Positions 6,925 to 16,161 are shown, counted from the first letter of the stretch. The stretch: 64,000 bases of DNA from Anaerolineae bacterium (GCA_018645405.1 JABGOQ010000133.1:1-64000); one strand, 5' to 3'. Program-made: numbers and translations. Notes: generated by a model not told the origin, from the sequence alone.

Positions 6925-9351
6925 ATGAAAGATCAAGCGCAAGTTGTTATCGTTGGCGGCGGCATCTTTGGTGTCAATATCGCTTACCATCTAGCCAAAT
7001 TGGGTTGGACAGATGTCATCCTGCTTGAGAAAGACGAAATAGCCAGCGGAGCTACTGCTCACGCAGCAGGTTTGGTAACGCAGTTTGCCACTTCAGAAAT
7101 CTTGATGCAATTCAGAAAATATAGCATTGAGCTATATAGCGAATTGGGTCTTTTTGACCATGTAGGCAGCCTGCGAGTTGCTTCCAGCGAAGTACAACTC
7201 AAAGAATTAGAGCGTAGCATTAGCAAAGCCCGCGCAATCGGCATGGATGTAGAAGTAATCTCACCCGAAGAAGCGGTGAAAATCACGCCCTTTATCAGCC
7301 CGAAAGACCTTTATGGCGCGGTATACCTTCCCCAAGATGGGCATCTTGACCCTTATATCACCACCACGACTATGGCGCGGCACGTCAAAGAAATGGGTGT
7401 GACCATAAAAACGGGTGTGCGCGTAACGGGGATTGAATTATCCGCCGATGGCGCGGTGACACAAGTGAATACAGATCACGGGTCAATAAAAACCGAACTT
7501 GTAGTCAACGCGGCTGGGATTTGGGGACCGCGCGTCGCGGCAATGGTTGGGGTACAAATCCCAACCACACCGGTTGACCATCAACATATTGCCCTAAAAG
7601 CGATTCCCAGGCACGAATTCGCTCACAAAACACCCTGCCTACGCGACCCGGACAATTTGGTTTATATGCGTGAAGAAGCTGGCGGATTGGTCATTGGCGG
7701 CTACGAATATAATCCACGCGCTCGCTGGCTGGATGGTGTCCCCTGGTCTCATGGTGGACGAACCCTCCCCGCCGATTTCGATCTTTTTGACCCCTTGATG
7801 GATGGCGCGATTCGCCGTATCCCATTCTTGGAGCAGGCAGAAGTTGTTTCCCTAATTTGTCATCCCGGAGCATACACCCCAGATTGTTATCCCATCCTTG
7901 GACCACTGCCTGGCGCACGCGGATTATGGATGGCGGCTGGCATGTCCCTAAACGGATTCGGCGGTGCTGGGGGCATGGGTAAACTCATGGCTGAATGGAT
8001 CGTGACCGGAGAACCTTCTCTGGATGTGTATAGCTTCCGCGCGACACGTTTCGGGAATTATTTTGACAGCCCCACCTATGCTGCAGAGCGCACCAAAGAA
8101 AGTGTCCGCTATTATTACCGTTTGAAATTCCCCAACGACGAGAGAGAGTTAGCAAGACCCCATCGGCTTAGCCCTGTCCATTCACGTTTACAGGAGCAAG
8201 GTGCTGTTTTCGGTGAAAAATTTGGCTGGGAACGAGTCAATTATTTCAAACCTGGCAGAGCATGGAAACGTGCCGGTGCCGATCAACACGAGTGGGGCTG
8301 GGGAAAACCACCCTATTTCGAGCGCGTTGGACAGGAACATCAGGCGGTGCGAGAACGAGTCGCGCTCTTCGACTTAAGCTCATTCGGCAAAATCGAAGTC
8401 AGCGATGCCGGTGCATTGACCCTATTACAACGTCTAGCAGATAGCGATTTGGATAAAGCTGTGGGCAGTGTGATCTACACGCAATTTCTGAACCAGAATG
8501 GGGGCGTTATCGCAGACCTGACGATCACTCGGCTGGCAGAAGATCGCTTCCGCGTGGTCACAGGCTCTTCCTTCATCGCCAATGATTTAGCTTGGATTAA
8601 GATGCACATCCAGCCCGATGATGATGATGTGGAAATCCGCGACATCACCCTCGATTTGGCTTGCTTGGCGTTATGGGGACCAAAAGCACGCAAAGTTTTA
8701 GCTGAAGTGTCGGCAGATGATGTTTCAAATCAAGCCTTCCCTTATTTGCACTCCACAACTATTACTATTCGTGGGGCAGAAGTTCTCGCTCAACGAGTTA
8801 GCTATGTCGGCGAATTAGGATGGGAACTTTACGTTTCACCCGAGAGAGCCGTACAAGTTTGGGATGCGCTGATGGCTGCGGGGCAGGCGCACGAAATCGA
8901 AGTGGGTGGCTATAAAGCCCTCGACTCCTTACGTCTGGAAAAAGGCTATCGTTACTATACCGCCGATGTCACCCCCTTGGAGAATCCCTATGAAGCCGGG
9001 CTGGGCTTCTGCGTAAAACTGAATAAAGGCGATTTCTTGGGAAAGGAAGCACTTCTCAAAGCCAAAGAGGCAGGGATTGACAAAAAACTCTGTACGCTAA
9101 CCCTAGATGGGGATGGATTTATTCCCATTTATGGCGGAGAAGCAATTACGCTGGAGAATAAAGTTGTCTCACGGGTACGCAGTGGAGGGTATGGCTATAC
9201 CCTAAAGAAAAATATAATTTTAGCTTACCTCCCCTCAGAACTTGCTAAAACTGGTAACCGCTTCCAAGTCGAAGTATTCGATGAGCGCATTGGAGCAGAA
9301 GTAACTCCAGTCGTGTTATATGACTCAAAGAACGAAAAAATACGAGCGTAA
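6925..9351 (+). CDS. Dimethylglycine/sarcosine dehydrogenase-like flavoprotein (DAO + GcvT)
   Basis: 808 aa, the size of dimethylglycine and sarcosine dehydrogenases. Residues 7-380 are a DAO-type FAD domain (VVIVGGGIFGVNIAYHLAKLG; SGATAHAAGLVTQF, where the His aligns with the covalent-FAD His of mammalian dimethylglycine dehydrogenase). A short FAO_M linker follows, then GcvT and GcvT-C folate-binding domains from ~430 (YVGELGWELYVSPE, LDSLRLEKGYRYY, GLGFCVKLNKGDFLGKEAL). The expected reaction is oxidative N-demethylation of a small methylamino acid, with the one-carbon unit captured on tetrahydrofolate. It lies 16 bp before an MttB homologue, suggesting that both act on the same methylated amine. 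The substrate is not proven. Confidence 0.88.
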   Translation: MKDQAQVVIVGGGIFGVNIAYHLAKLGWTDVILLEKDEIASGATAHAAGLVTQFATSEILMQFRKYSIELYSELGLFDHVGSLRVASSEVQLKELERSISKARAIGMDVEVISPEEAVKITPFISPKDLYGAVYLPQDGHLDPYITTTTMARHVKEMGVTIKTGVRVTGIELSADGAVTQVNTDHGSIKTELVVNAAGIWGPRVAAMVGVQIPTTPVDHQHIALKAIPRHEFAHKTPCLRDPDNLVYMREEAGGLVIGGYEYNPRARWLDGVPWSHGGRTLPADFDLFDPLMDGAIRRIPFLEQAEVVSLICHPGAYTPDCYPILGPLPGARGLWMAAGMSLNGFGGAGGMGKLMAEWIVTGEPSLDVYSFRATRFGNYFDSPTYAAERTKESVRYYYRLKFPNDERELARPHRLSPVHSRLQEQGAVFGEKFGWERVNYFKPGRAWKRAGADQHEWGWGKPPYFERVGQEHQAVRERVALFDLSSFGKIEVSDAGALTLLQRLADSDLDKAVGSVIYTQFLNQNGGVIADLTITRLAEDRFRVVTGSSFIANDLAWIKMHIQPDDDDVEIRDITLDLACLALWGPKARKVLAEVSADDVSNQAFPYLHSTTITIRGAEVLAQRVSYVGELGWELYVSPERAVQVWDALMAAGQAHEIEVGGYKALDSLRLEKGYRYYTADVTPLENPYEAGLGFCVKLNKGDFLGKEALLKAKEAGIDKKLCTLTLDGDGFIPIYGGEAITLENKVVSRVRSGGYGYTLKKNIILAYLPSELAKTGNRFQVEVFDERIGAEVTPVVLYDSKNEKIRA

Positions 9352-9367
9352 ATTCAGGAAAAACTCC

Positions 9368-10819
9368 ATGAAAACACTAGCGACACTTCTTACTCAAGAA
9401 CAAGTTCAACGCACCCACAAAGCTTCTCTTGAAGTTCTTTCAGAAGTCGGGATGATTGTACGAAACGACAAAGCACTTGCTATTTTTGTTAAAAATGGTT
9501 GCGAAGTTGATTCAGAAACACTTCTGGTTAAGTTCCCCGCCTCTATCGTTGAACATTTTCGCAAGATGATGCCCCCCACATTTACCTTCCGGGGGCGCGA
9601 CCCACAATTTGACCGCACAATCCCAGATGATAGTCCCGTGATCATTACGGCCAGTTCTACTCCCGACATCATAGATCCCGTAACAGGGGAAAAGCGACGC
9701 TCTACCTCAGATGATATTGCCCGCATCGCTCACCTGATCAACGAATTGCCTGGATATGATGTTTTTTCAATATCGACTTTGGCTGATGATGCCCCACCTG
9801 ACCAATTCACGATCTCACGTCTTTATCCCGCCCTGAAAAATTGCTTGAAACCAATCCGCAGTACAGCTACGGATATCGAAGATGTTAAAAAAGTACTGCG
9901 CTTGGGCAGCCTCATTGCAGGTAGCGATGAAGCCTACAGAGAACGCCCTTTCATTACACATCATTTTTGCCCCGTTGTCTCTCCGCTAACTTTCGACCAC
10001 GATTCAACCGAAATGCTCATCTACTTCGTTGAGCAGGGATTGCCCGTATACCCCAGTATTGTGCCCAATGGCGGGCTGACTTCTCCGATGACTCTGGCAG
10101 GAACATTGGTACAAGGAAATGCCGAATTCCTGGCAGCGGCTGTACTCATGCAAATGATTCGTCCCAATACGCCATTAATTTATAGCACTTTGCCCACGAT
10201 GGCAGATTTACGCACAGGTGCTTACGCTTCTGGTGGTATTGAATGCGGTATGCTCCAAATGGCTTGTGCCCAGATGTCGCATTACTATGATGTCCCTAGC
10301 GGCGGGTATATTGGGCTGACAAATTCTAAAATTAATGATGCCCAATCTGGCTACGAGACAGGATTATCAACAATGGGCGGTCTCCTTGCTGGAGCAGATA
10401 TGTTCAATATGGGCGGCTTGCTTGATGCGTTAATGGCATTCGATTTTGCCAAAGCCGTCATTGATGATGAAATTGCCCAGATGCTGAAACGCGTCAAACG
10501 CGGATTTGAATTTAGCGATAAAAAATTGGCACTTGATGTGATCGCGAAGGTGGGACCAGGCGGTGCTTTCCTGTCAAATCCTCACACCGTTAAATTTATG
10601 AGAACTGGAGCACTATTGCCAAAAATAGCAGATCGAAATGCTCACGGTGATTGGGTAAAAAAAGGTTCGCACAATACCCACGACCGAGCCTTGCTACAGG
10701 CACGTGAGATTTTGGGGCGCGAAAACATAGCCCTTTTCTCGCCAGAAATTGAAAAGAAGATTCGTACAGAATTTGATAATTTGGTTGCTGGAGATTTGAA
10801 ACTTCCAGAAGGATGGTAA
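9368..10819 (+). CDS. MttB-superfamily methyltransferase 1 (non-pyrrolysine)
   Basis: 483 aa from the ATG at 9368, which I prefer to the in-frame start at 9320 because the latter overlaps the upstream gene and this start aligns with the paralogue at 27266. It belongs to the trimethylamine-methyltransferase-like family (COG5598): RTHKASLEVLSEVGMIV, FTFRGRDPQFDRTIP, LRTGAYASGGIECGM, DAQSGYETGLSTMGGLLAGADMFNMGG and the C-terminal GPGGAFLSNPHT motif. No in-frame UAG occurs, so pyrrolysine is absent, as in MtgB, MtpB and related enzymes. Expected role: transfer of a methyl group from a quaternary or tertiary amine to a corrinoid protein. It is closest in this window to the protein at 25821-27266. 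Confidence 0.9.
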   Translation: MKTLATLLTQEQVQRTHKASLEVLSEVGMIVRNDKALAIFVKNGCEVDSETLLVKFPASIVEHFRKMMPPTFTFRGRDPQFDRTIPDDSPVIITASSTPDIIDPVTGEKRRSTSDDIARIAHLINELPGYDVFSISTLADDAPPDQFTISRLYPALKNCLKPIRSTATDIEDVKKVLRLGSLIAGSDEAYRERPFITHHFCPVVSPLTFDHDSTEMLIYFVEQGLPVYPSIVPNGGLTSPMTLAGTLVQGNAEFLAAAVLMQMIRPNTPLIYSTLPTMADLRTGAYASGGIECGMLQMACAQMSHYYDVPSGGYIGLTNSKINDAQSGYETGLSTMGGLLAGADMFNMGGLLDALMAFDFAKAVIDDEIAQMLKRVKRGFEFSDKKLALDVIAKVGPGGAFLSNPHTVKFMRTGALLPKIADRNAHGDWVKKGSHNTHDRALLQAREILGRENIALFSPEIEKKIRTEFDNLVAGDLKLPEGW

Positions 10820-10843
10820 ACCTGAAGGGGGATAGAAAGCTGG

Positions 10844-10872
10844 GAACCGCGCGCGATTTGGGCTTGGTTGCC
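10844..10872. repeat. Fragment of dispersed ~140-bp hairpin repeat
   Basis: GAACCGCGCGCGATTTGGGCTTG resembles the outer end of the repeat family seen complete at 45161-45300 (GAAACCGCATCGCGCG, then TGATTTGGGCTTGAGTGCC). Only one end is recognisable here. Confidence 0.4.
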
Positions 10873-10967
10873 ATTTAACGGGCGAAGATGCGGGGGTGAG
10901 TTTTTTTGCAAAATGCTCCCCATAAACCGCCTCTGCAAAGTATGGACAATGAGAAAGTAATGCTACC

Positions 10968-11003
10968 AGCGTGACCTACATTCTTCCCACCGTAGGTCAC
11001 GCT
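10968..11003. terminator. Intergenic hairpin between convergent genes
   Basis: AGCGTGACCTAC (10968-10979) and GTAGGTCACGCT (10992-11003) form a perfect 12-bp stem with a 12-nt loop. It lies between the MttB gene (plus) and the PHP gene (minus), which converge here, so a bidirectional terminator is likely, though the flanking T-runs are short. Confidence 0.6.
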
Positions 11004-11041
11004 TTCAACGTGACACTCACCTCAGCAAAACTTAAGAAGAT

Positions 11042-12100
11042 TTACACAAAATCGCCATATTTGAATAGAGTCGGTTCGCGACGAGGCCCCGTGAAGATTG
11101 GATTCGTAATCACCAACTTTTGACCCTCTGAGTCGGACACATCAAGGCGATACCAGGCAGAGGTGTTTCCATCTAACAAGTCGCTGAAGGTTATTTCGAC
11201 TTTCCTCCCCTTTCCTTCCACCTCCGCAATGACCTGACCATTTTTAACAAGTTGGGCTTGAATGGTCTTTGGTTTCGACAAAATAGTAGCTGCAAATTTT
11301 ATTTTCCCTTCTCCATCCCCCGCGTCTGCACCGATCCCAAATATCTCTCCATTGATTTCGGCTTCGAAACTTACTTGCGGTCCTTTACTGACATACGTAC
11401 GTCGGTGTCGCAATCCTGCCATAATTCCTGCTACGGAAAGTTCATCCGCATAAACCAAAGTAGCTGGATACCCTAAACGTTCGCCAAATTTATTTTCTTC
11501 GGGTCTGGGAGGATAATGATAATCGCTTCCGCCAATAGCTGCAATTCGGTGACCGGCGTTGAGCCATCTATTCCACATATCCACAGCTTCAGGATTCGCA
11601 CGTTTATTATCGGGATAGTAGAGATCGTTCCAGATTTCTAGGCAATGGGTAGTGCGTAGGTCGGTGTCGTTGAAGTTCCACTCCCAAGGCTGAAGGTAAG
11701 GATGGTTGATCGAATTCAACAATCTCTCTGCCGATATTTGATGCATCAAATCAGGCACCCTTTGGTACTTGGCTGATTGTGAGAACTTTCTCTGGTTCAC
11801 ACTGATACCATCCATCCAATCACGCCAACCATCCATGCCAAAAACGTTGAAGTGCCCCTCCTTGAGAGTGATCTCTATACCTGGAACAACAAGAAAATCC
11901 AAATCTTTTCTAAGTTCGGAAAACCCTGCGATAGTATTGTGATCTGTAATGGCGATGAAATCCAAATCTTCAGCTTTGGCTAATTCCGCAACCAAGGAGG
12001 GGGGGTAATCGCCATCTGAAGCGGTTGTATGGACATGGAAATCGCCGCGATACCAACCGGAATTTGAGTTGAATACTTGATCAAATGAATAACTATTCAT
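11042..12100 (-). CDS. PHP-domain metal-dependent phosphoesterase (CehA/McbA-like)
   Basis: 352 aa. Metal-binding PHP motifs are clear: YRGDFHVHTTASDG near the start, DFIAITDHNT (~50-60), VPGIEIT, SINHPYL (~130) and IGGSDYHYPP (~195). The C-terminal ~100 residues look like a beta-sandwich (EAEINGEIFGIG..., DVSDSEGQKLVITNPIF), as in CehA/McbA-type hydrolases. The expected activity is hydrolysis of a phosphoester. The start codon overlaps the stop of the kinase-like gene (TAATG), implying translational coupling, so the two may act on the same metabolite. Confidence 0.82.
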   Translation of the reverse strand: MNSYSFDQVFNSNSGWYRGDFHVHTTASDGDYPPSLVAELAKAEDLDFIAITDHNTIAGFSELRKDLDFLVVPGIEITLKEGHFNVFGMDGWRDWMDGISVNQRKFSQSAKYQRVPDLMHQISAERLLNSINHPYLQPWEWNFNDTDLRTTHCLEIWNDLYYPDNKRANPEAVDMWNRWLNAGHRIAAIGGSDYHYPPRPEENKFGERLGYPATLVYADELSVAGIMAGLRHRRTYVSKGPQVSFEAEINGEIFGIGADAGDGEGKIKFAATILSKPKTIQAQLVKNGQVIAEVEGKGRKVEITFSDLLDGNTSAWYRLDVSDSEGQKLVITNPIFTGPRREPTLFKYGDFV

Positions 12101-13194
12101 TATGCATGTTTCCTTATTATTTGCTGTAATTTTTCCCGATTATGCATTTTATCAAGCCACTGGATACTACGGACAGTATGCTGTAAATATATCAGGTACT
12201 CTGATGCATTTGCTTTTTTCGCGTAAAAATCAGTAATTGCCCAATTCAGGATATATAAAATGCTCGCGCTGATCATATCAGGGAGGTAATCCAATTCTAC
12301 GTCATTCATAGGTTCGAGACCATCAGAATTTTGTAGCGTCTGTTGGTAGGCAGATAAAAAAATGGCAACTTGGTTTAATTGGAGATTGCCGTCACACTCT
12401 CCCTTCCAGGCTGTACAAAAGTACATCAGGGCAAGCGCAACATCGAAGCAACGCGCATCCATTTTTGACCAGTCAAAGTCGAATAACCCTGTCACCTTGT
12501 CATTTTGGAATTTTAGATTTCCAGGATGGTAGTCACAGTGGATTACCAATTGAATCAACTCCTTATATTCATCCTTTTCCATTACACCTCGAACACGCTG
12601 TATAGTTTCTTGAATGATGTTGATACTTTCCAGGAGATATGTGTCAAACACCGTTTTACCAGCCTTCTGTGCGCATTCCTCCACAGTTTGGGCTATTTCT
12701 GGTAGGAAATTAATAATCTTCGGTTCGTATCTTTTCCCTATAGGATCCAAGTCATAAATTGTGTTGTGGAATTGTGCTAGAACAACGGCGGCGGCTCTCA
12801 GTTCACCAGCACTACAGGTTGGATTGCCCCAAGTATATCTATCATTCCCTGTGAGAAAATCGAAGATGGTATAAAAAATATTTTCCCCTCTCTCAGATTC
12901 TTTAATATAAGTCTTCCCACTTTTGGTGGGGACAACTCTGGCTACGAAATGAAAATTCTTCTTTATCAGGTGGCTTACGATCGAATGCTCGAAGATTATC
13001 TCTTCTTCTTCTTTTATCCCCAGCTTATATTTTCTGATGAAATACTTTTTCTTTTTGCCATTACACTCTATTTCTATGATATAGCTTTCATTGACATATC
13101 CTAAATCGAGTTGTTCATAATCTGCCAACTCCCCAAGATCATAATATTTTAGAATTATGTCTTTTAATTGCGATTCCTGAATAGAATTAGTCAT
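12100..13194 (-). CDS. Aminoglycoside/choline-kinase-like phosphotransferase
   Basis: 364 aa with the APH protein-kinase-like fold. Key motifs are the ATP-binding lysine region (KYFIRKYKLG, ~50), the catalytic loop VIHCDYHPGNLKF (~233-245) and the metal-binding GLFDFDWSKMD (~251-261). The family includes choline kinase, homoserine kinase II and antibiotic kinases. The substrate cannot be read from sequence. Coupling to the PHP phosphoesterase and location beside a GntR/UTRA regulator and a transporter in a methylated-amine cluster favour a small metabolite, possibly an amino alcohol, over an antibiotic. The minus-strand gene begins right beside copy R1 of the dispersed repeat. Confidence 0.8.
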   Translation of the reverse strand: MTNSIQESQLKDIILKYYDLGELADYEQLDLGYVNESYIIEIECNGKKKKYFIRKYKLGIKEEEEIIFEHSIVSHLIKKNFHFVARVVPTKSGKTYIKESERGENIFYTIFDFLTGNDRYTWGNPTCSAGELRAAAVVLAQFHNTIYDLDPIGKRYEPKIINFLPEIAQTVEECAQKAGKTVFDTYLLESINIIQETIQRVRGVMEKDEYKELIQLVIHCDYHPGNLKFQNDKVTGLFDFDWSKMDARCFDVALALMYFCTAWKGECDGNLQLNQVAIFLSAYQQTLQNSDGLEPMNDVELDYLPDMISASILYILNWAITDFYAKKANASEYLIYLQHTVRSIQWLDKMHNREKLQQIIRKHA

Positions 13195-13215
13195 TTATGT
13201 CGTCTTTATTTTGGG

Positions 13216-13356
13216 GGATGAAGAACTGCTTCGCGCATTATCTCAACTTGCGTGCCATTAGTCAACATTTTTTTGGCGTAGACACACTTTGCGCTGCTCA
13301 CGCCGAGAAACTGTTTGGGCGCGACACCCAAACCCAAATCGTGTACGACGCGAAGC
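13216..13356. repeat. Dispersed hairpin repeat, copy R1
   Basis: Starts GGATGAAGAACTGC, contains TCTCAACTTGCGTGCC, TCAACATTTTTTTGGCGTAGAC, CTGTTTGGGC and AACCCAAATCGTG, and ends in GACGCGAAGC. This is the same order as R2 and R7. It lies between the kinase-like gene and the GntR gene. Confidence 0.7.
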
Positions 13357-13383
13357 ATATATATAATAGTAGGCTTGCCCGGA

Positions 13384-14148
13384 TTAGGTCTGATTAAATT
13401 GAAATTCGCCCAATTCTGGCGCAAAGGCTTCTTCGGTCACAAAGCGAAAACGATCACCCCGATACAGGTCTTTTCCATATTCCACGTAACGCCCTTTCTG
13501 GTCAAAAGCCAAGCGTCGTACCAGCATAAGCGGAAAACCAACTTCAATTTCCAGCAATTTGGCTTCGTATTCAGTGGCGATGGCTGGCTCGAAACTGCGT
13601 CGCGCTTTGAGCATGGAAATACCGTACTCAGAGTTCATAATTTCGTACGTCGAGTGGTTGGTCAGGTCTTGGTGCTCCAAATCAGGAAAAATGTAAACGG
13701 GCATCCAAAATTCTTCTAACATAACCGGTTCCTGGTTGATTAGGCGTAATCGGTGACCGTAATAAACGGGGGTCATCACAGGCACTTCCATTCGTCTGGC
13801 AATAGCAGCTTCGACGGGGCGCTGTTCGAAAGTGATTACTTTGGCGCCTGGAGCAAGCCCCCGCCGTTCCATGCCGTGGGTAAATGAAATTAATCGCCCC
13901 GTCTGTCTTTCAATTTTAGGTTCGGCAACATAATTCCCCTTTCCATGTTGTCGAATAATTAGTCCTAATGCTTCTAGCCTACCAAGAGCTCGTCTCAATG
14001 TCAGACGATTGACCTCAAATAACTCACTTAGCTTGCGCTCCGAGGGCAAGCGGGTGCCAGGTTCTAATTCGCCTGACTCGATTTGGTCTAAGAGGCTGTC
14101 GGCTATTTTGATATAGCGAGAGATGTTTTTTTCATCATTGGCTTTCAT
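13384..14148 (-). CDS. GntR/HutC-family regulator with UTRA domain (1)
   Basis: 254 aa from ATG 14148; a GTG at 14190 would add 14 residues (MLFTALYPPQSLFF) that are not part of the fold. The winged HTH is clear (IADSLLDQIESGELEPGTRLPSERKLSELFEVNRLTLRRALGRLEALG), followed by a UTRA ligand domain (VYYGHRLRLINQEPVMLEEFWMPVYIFPDL ... VEYGKDLYRGDRFRF). It is divergent from the ABC transporter operon at 14539, with tandem palindromes in between, so it is probably the repressor of that operon and of itself. A paralogue with the same architecture lies at 27720-28460. Confidence 0.9.
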   Translation of the reverse strand: MKANDEKNISRYIKIADSLLDQIESGELEPGTRLPSERKLSELFEVNRLTLRRALGRLEALGLIIRQHGKGNYVAEPKIERQTGRLISFTHGMERRGLAPGAKVITFEQRPVEAAIARRMEVPVMTPVYYGHRLRLINQEPVMLEEFWMPVYIFPDLEHQDLTNHSTYEIMNSEYGISMLKARRSFEPAIATEYEAKLLEIEVGFPLMLVRRLAFDQKGRYVEYGKDLYRGDRFRFVTEEAFAPELGEFQFNQT

Positions 14149-14538
14149 AAAAAAGAGGGATTGTGGGGGATATAAAGCCGTGAATAACACAATTTTGGTA
14201 TAACATCCTAAAAAATCAGCTTATACGAAAAAAAATAAAGTATTGGGCATTTTGTACAAAATATAAAGTTGCCGCCTACTGATTTCTTCCCGCATATGGT
14301 ATACTGGTTTATAAACCAGTATGCCACTGGTTTATAAAACTGTCAAGCAAGGGAATATTTTTCCGTTGATTATTCAAGAATAGGGTTGATACAAAAACAC
14401 GAATTTTCAATCATAATGCGCTTAGAGCCGTTTTTTTCAGGAGGTGATATTTATAGAGAATATAATTTTTCTATAGGGGCACTCGTTTCTTAGGGTGATT
14501 TCTTTCAATAAATTCCATATAATAGGAGAAGATACAAG
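14149..14538. other. Divergent GntR / ABC transporter control region
   Basis: 390 bp without a gene. It carries the paired operator at 14301-14341 and AT-rich promoter-like DNA. At 14439-14447 there is a perfect Shine-Dalgarno (AGGAGGTGA) with no ORF worth the name behind it. The ribosome site of the binding protein (GGAGA) is at 14524-14528. Confidence 0.55.
14301..14341. promoter_or_regulatory. Tandem palindromic operator (GntR/UTRA type)
   Basis: 14301-14322 is a perfect 22-bp palindrome with core ACTGGTTTATAAACCAGT. A second, imperfect copy (ACTGGTTTATAAAACTGT) starts exactly 23 bp later at 14326. Two sites on the same face of the helix, about two turns apart, fit binding of two GntR dimers. 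The position between the divergent GntR gene and the transporter suggests control of both. Confidence 0.75.
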
Positions 14539-16140
14539 ATGTTCCATAAACGATTTCAGATTGTTTTTGTTTTGGTGCTTATAAGCATGTTGACACTTGC
14601 TGCTTGTCAACCTAAAGAAGTTGAGGTAATCAAAGAGGTCGAGGTAATCAAAGAAGTTGAGGTAGTTAAAGAGGTTGAAGCCCCTGAAGTTCCCACAGGC
14701 ACTTTGGTGCGAGCAGTTTCCACCTTCCCCAATTCTCTCGATCACCCTCAAGCGGCTGAACGCCAAGCCTCTACGACCGATTGGCAAATGTATGACTCAC
14801 TGGTTTGGACTGGTGTAGGTGGCACAATTGTGCCGCAGTTGGCTGAGAGTTGGGAAGCATCCGATAACGGTCTTGAGTACACTTTCCACCTGCGCGATGA
14901 TGTTGTCTTCCACAATGGCGAAGCCTTCAATGCCGATGCAGTGGTTTTTAACTGGGATCGCGTGGTCAACTCAGACTTTGAATATGCTTATCACTGGCAG
15001 ACAGCTATCGCTGTTGAGGCAGTTGATGAATTCACTGTCAAAGCCACCCTGGAGGAGCCAAACGCGCTCTTCTTATCAACTGTTGCTGATAACTGGGCAA
15101 TGATTCCTCCCGGATATTATGAAGAGGTCGGGCAAGATGGTTTCAATGAGCATCCTATGGGCACTGGTCCTTATAAATTCGTCGAATGGGTGAAAGGCGA
15201 CCACATCACAATGGAAGCTAATCTTGATTACTGGCGTGGCGCACCCAAAATTGAAACTGTAGTTTTCCGCCCCATTCCTGAATCTGCTACCCGTGTAGCT
15301 GCTATTCAGACCGGTGAAGTAGATATCGTCACCCGTTTGAGCGCAGAAGAAGCACAGAGCTTGATGGGCGTAGAAAATGTCAAAGTTATCAAATACCCAG
15401 TCGCTCGTATTTTCTATATTGCCTTTAACAATCTAACCACTGGTTTAGACCAACCCACCATGGATGCCAAAGTTCGGCAAGCCATGAATTACGCCGTGGA
15501 TGTAGACACCATCATAGATTCTCTCTTTGAAGGCTTTGCAGAGCCAGCCGCGGGCTACGTTGCCTCAGGCGAGTTAGGATATGGTGCTGTAGAACCTTTT
15601 GGTTATGATCCGGACAAAGCAAAAGAATTACTGGCTGAGGCTGGTTATGAAAATGGATTTGCGATGGATATGGCTTGTCCGGCTGGAGCTTACACTCACT
15701 TTGAGGAAGTATGCGAAGTTATTGTTGGCTATCTGGGCGATGTAGGTATAGATGTCACTTTAGAGATTATGGAATCTGGCCAATATTGGGAACTAGAATC
15801 CACTAAAGAATTACCCCCTCTCTTCGGTGATAGTTGGTCTGCTACGGGTGGCGAGGCTTTCCGCCGTTTGACAGGCGCGCTAGGCGGTATGGATGCCAGC
15901 TACTCTGCTTGGTCTGACCCAACGATTGATGATCTCTTGGCGAAAATTCAAGCAACTCCAGATCAGGATGAGCGTGCAGTGTTGTATGGAGAACTGCAAG
16001 AATATATGCAGGAAGATCCGCCCTTCATTTACCTCTACCAACCTGTTCAATTTGAGGCAATCAACACCCGGGTACAAGAATATAGCCCCTTCCCGGCTGA
16101 AACCTACGACTTATTTGAAACCTTTGTCGTTGGAGAATAG
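14539..16140 (+). CDS. ABC transporter substrate-binding lipoprotein (SBP_bac_5), system 1
   Basis: 533 aa. The signal peptide ends in a lipobox (LTLAAC, Cys23), so it is a membrane-tethered lipoprotein. Residues 26-47 are a repeated acidic-basic linker (KEVEVIKEVEVIKEVEVVKEVE), a habit of Chloroflexota lipoproteins. The rest is the family-5 fold used for di/oligopeptides, opines and nickel: LVRAVSTFPNSLDHP, YDSLVWTGVGGTIVPQLAESWE, GLEYTFHLRDDVVFHNGE and MGTGPYKFVEW. It is the first gene of SBP-B-C-D-F. Ligand unknown; the context suggests a methylated amino-acid derivative. A strong hairpin follows the stop codon. Confidence 0.92.
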   Translation: MFHKRFQIVFVLVLISMLTLAACQPKEVEVIKEVEVIKEVEVVKEVEAPEVPTGTLVRAVSTFPNSLDHPQAAERQASTTDWQMYDSLVWTGVGGTIVPQLAESWEASDNGLEYTFHLRDDVVFHNGEAFNADAVVFNWDRVVNSDFEYAYHWQTAIAVEAVDEFTVKATLEEPNALFLSTVADNWAMIPPGYYEEVGQDGFNEHPMGTGPYKFVEWVKGDHITMEANLDYWRGAPKIETVVFRPIPESATRVAAIQTGEVDIVTRLSAEEAQSLMGVENVKVIKYPVARIFYIAFNNLTTGLDQPTMDAKVRQAMNYAVDVDTIIDSLFEGFAEPAAGYVASGELGYGAVEPFGYDPDKAKELLAEAGYENGFAMDMACPAGAYTHFEEVCEVIVGYLGDVGIDVTLEIMESGQYWELESTKELPPLFGDSWSATGGEAFRRLTGALGGMDASYSAWSDPTIDDLLAKIQATPDQDERAVLYGELQEYMQEDPPFIYLYQPVQFEAINTRVQEYSPFPAETYDLFETFVVGE

Positions 16141-16161
16141 TATTACGATATAAATCTAAAA

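Noticed and set aside
13197-13397. Short frames within repeat copies (for example 13197-13397, 20848-21081, 48177-48389, 59953-60231)
   Set aside because: They come from the G+C-rich repeat sequence itself and resemble one another only because the repeats do.
14444-14476. Possible 10-codon leader peptide (GTG start) after a perfect Shine-Dalgarno
   Set aside because: The GTG lies inside the Shine-Dalgarno itself, so a ribosome could not use both; no regulatory codons are present.
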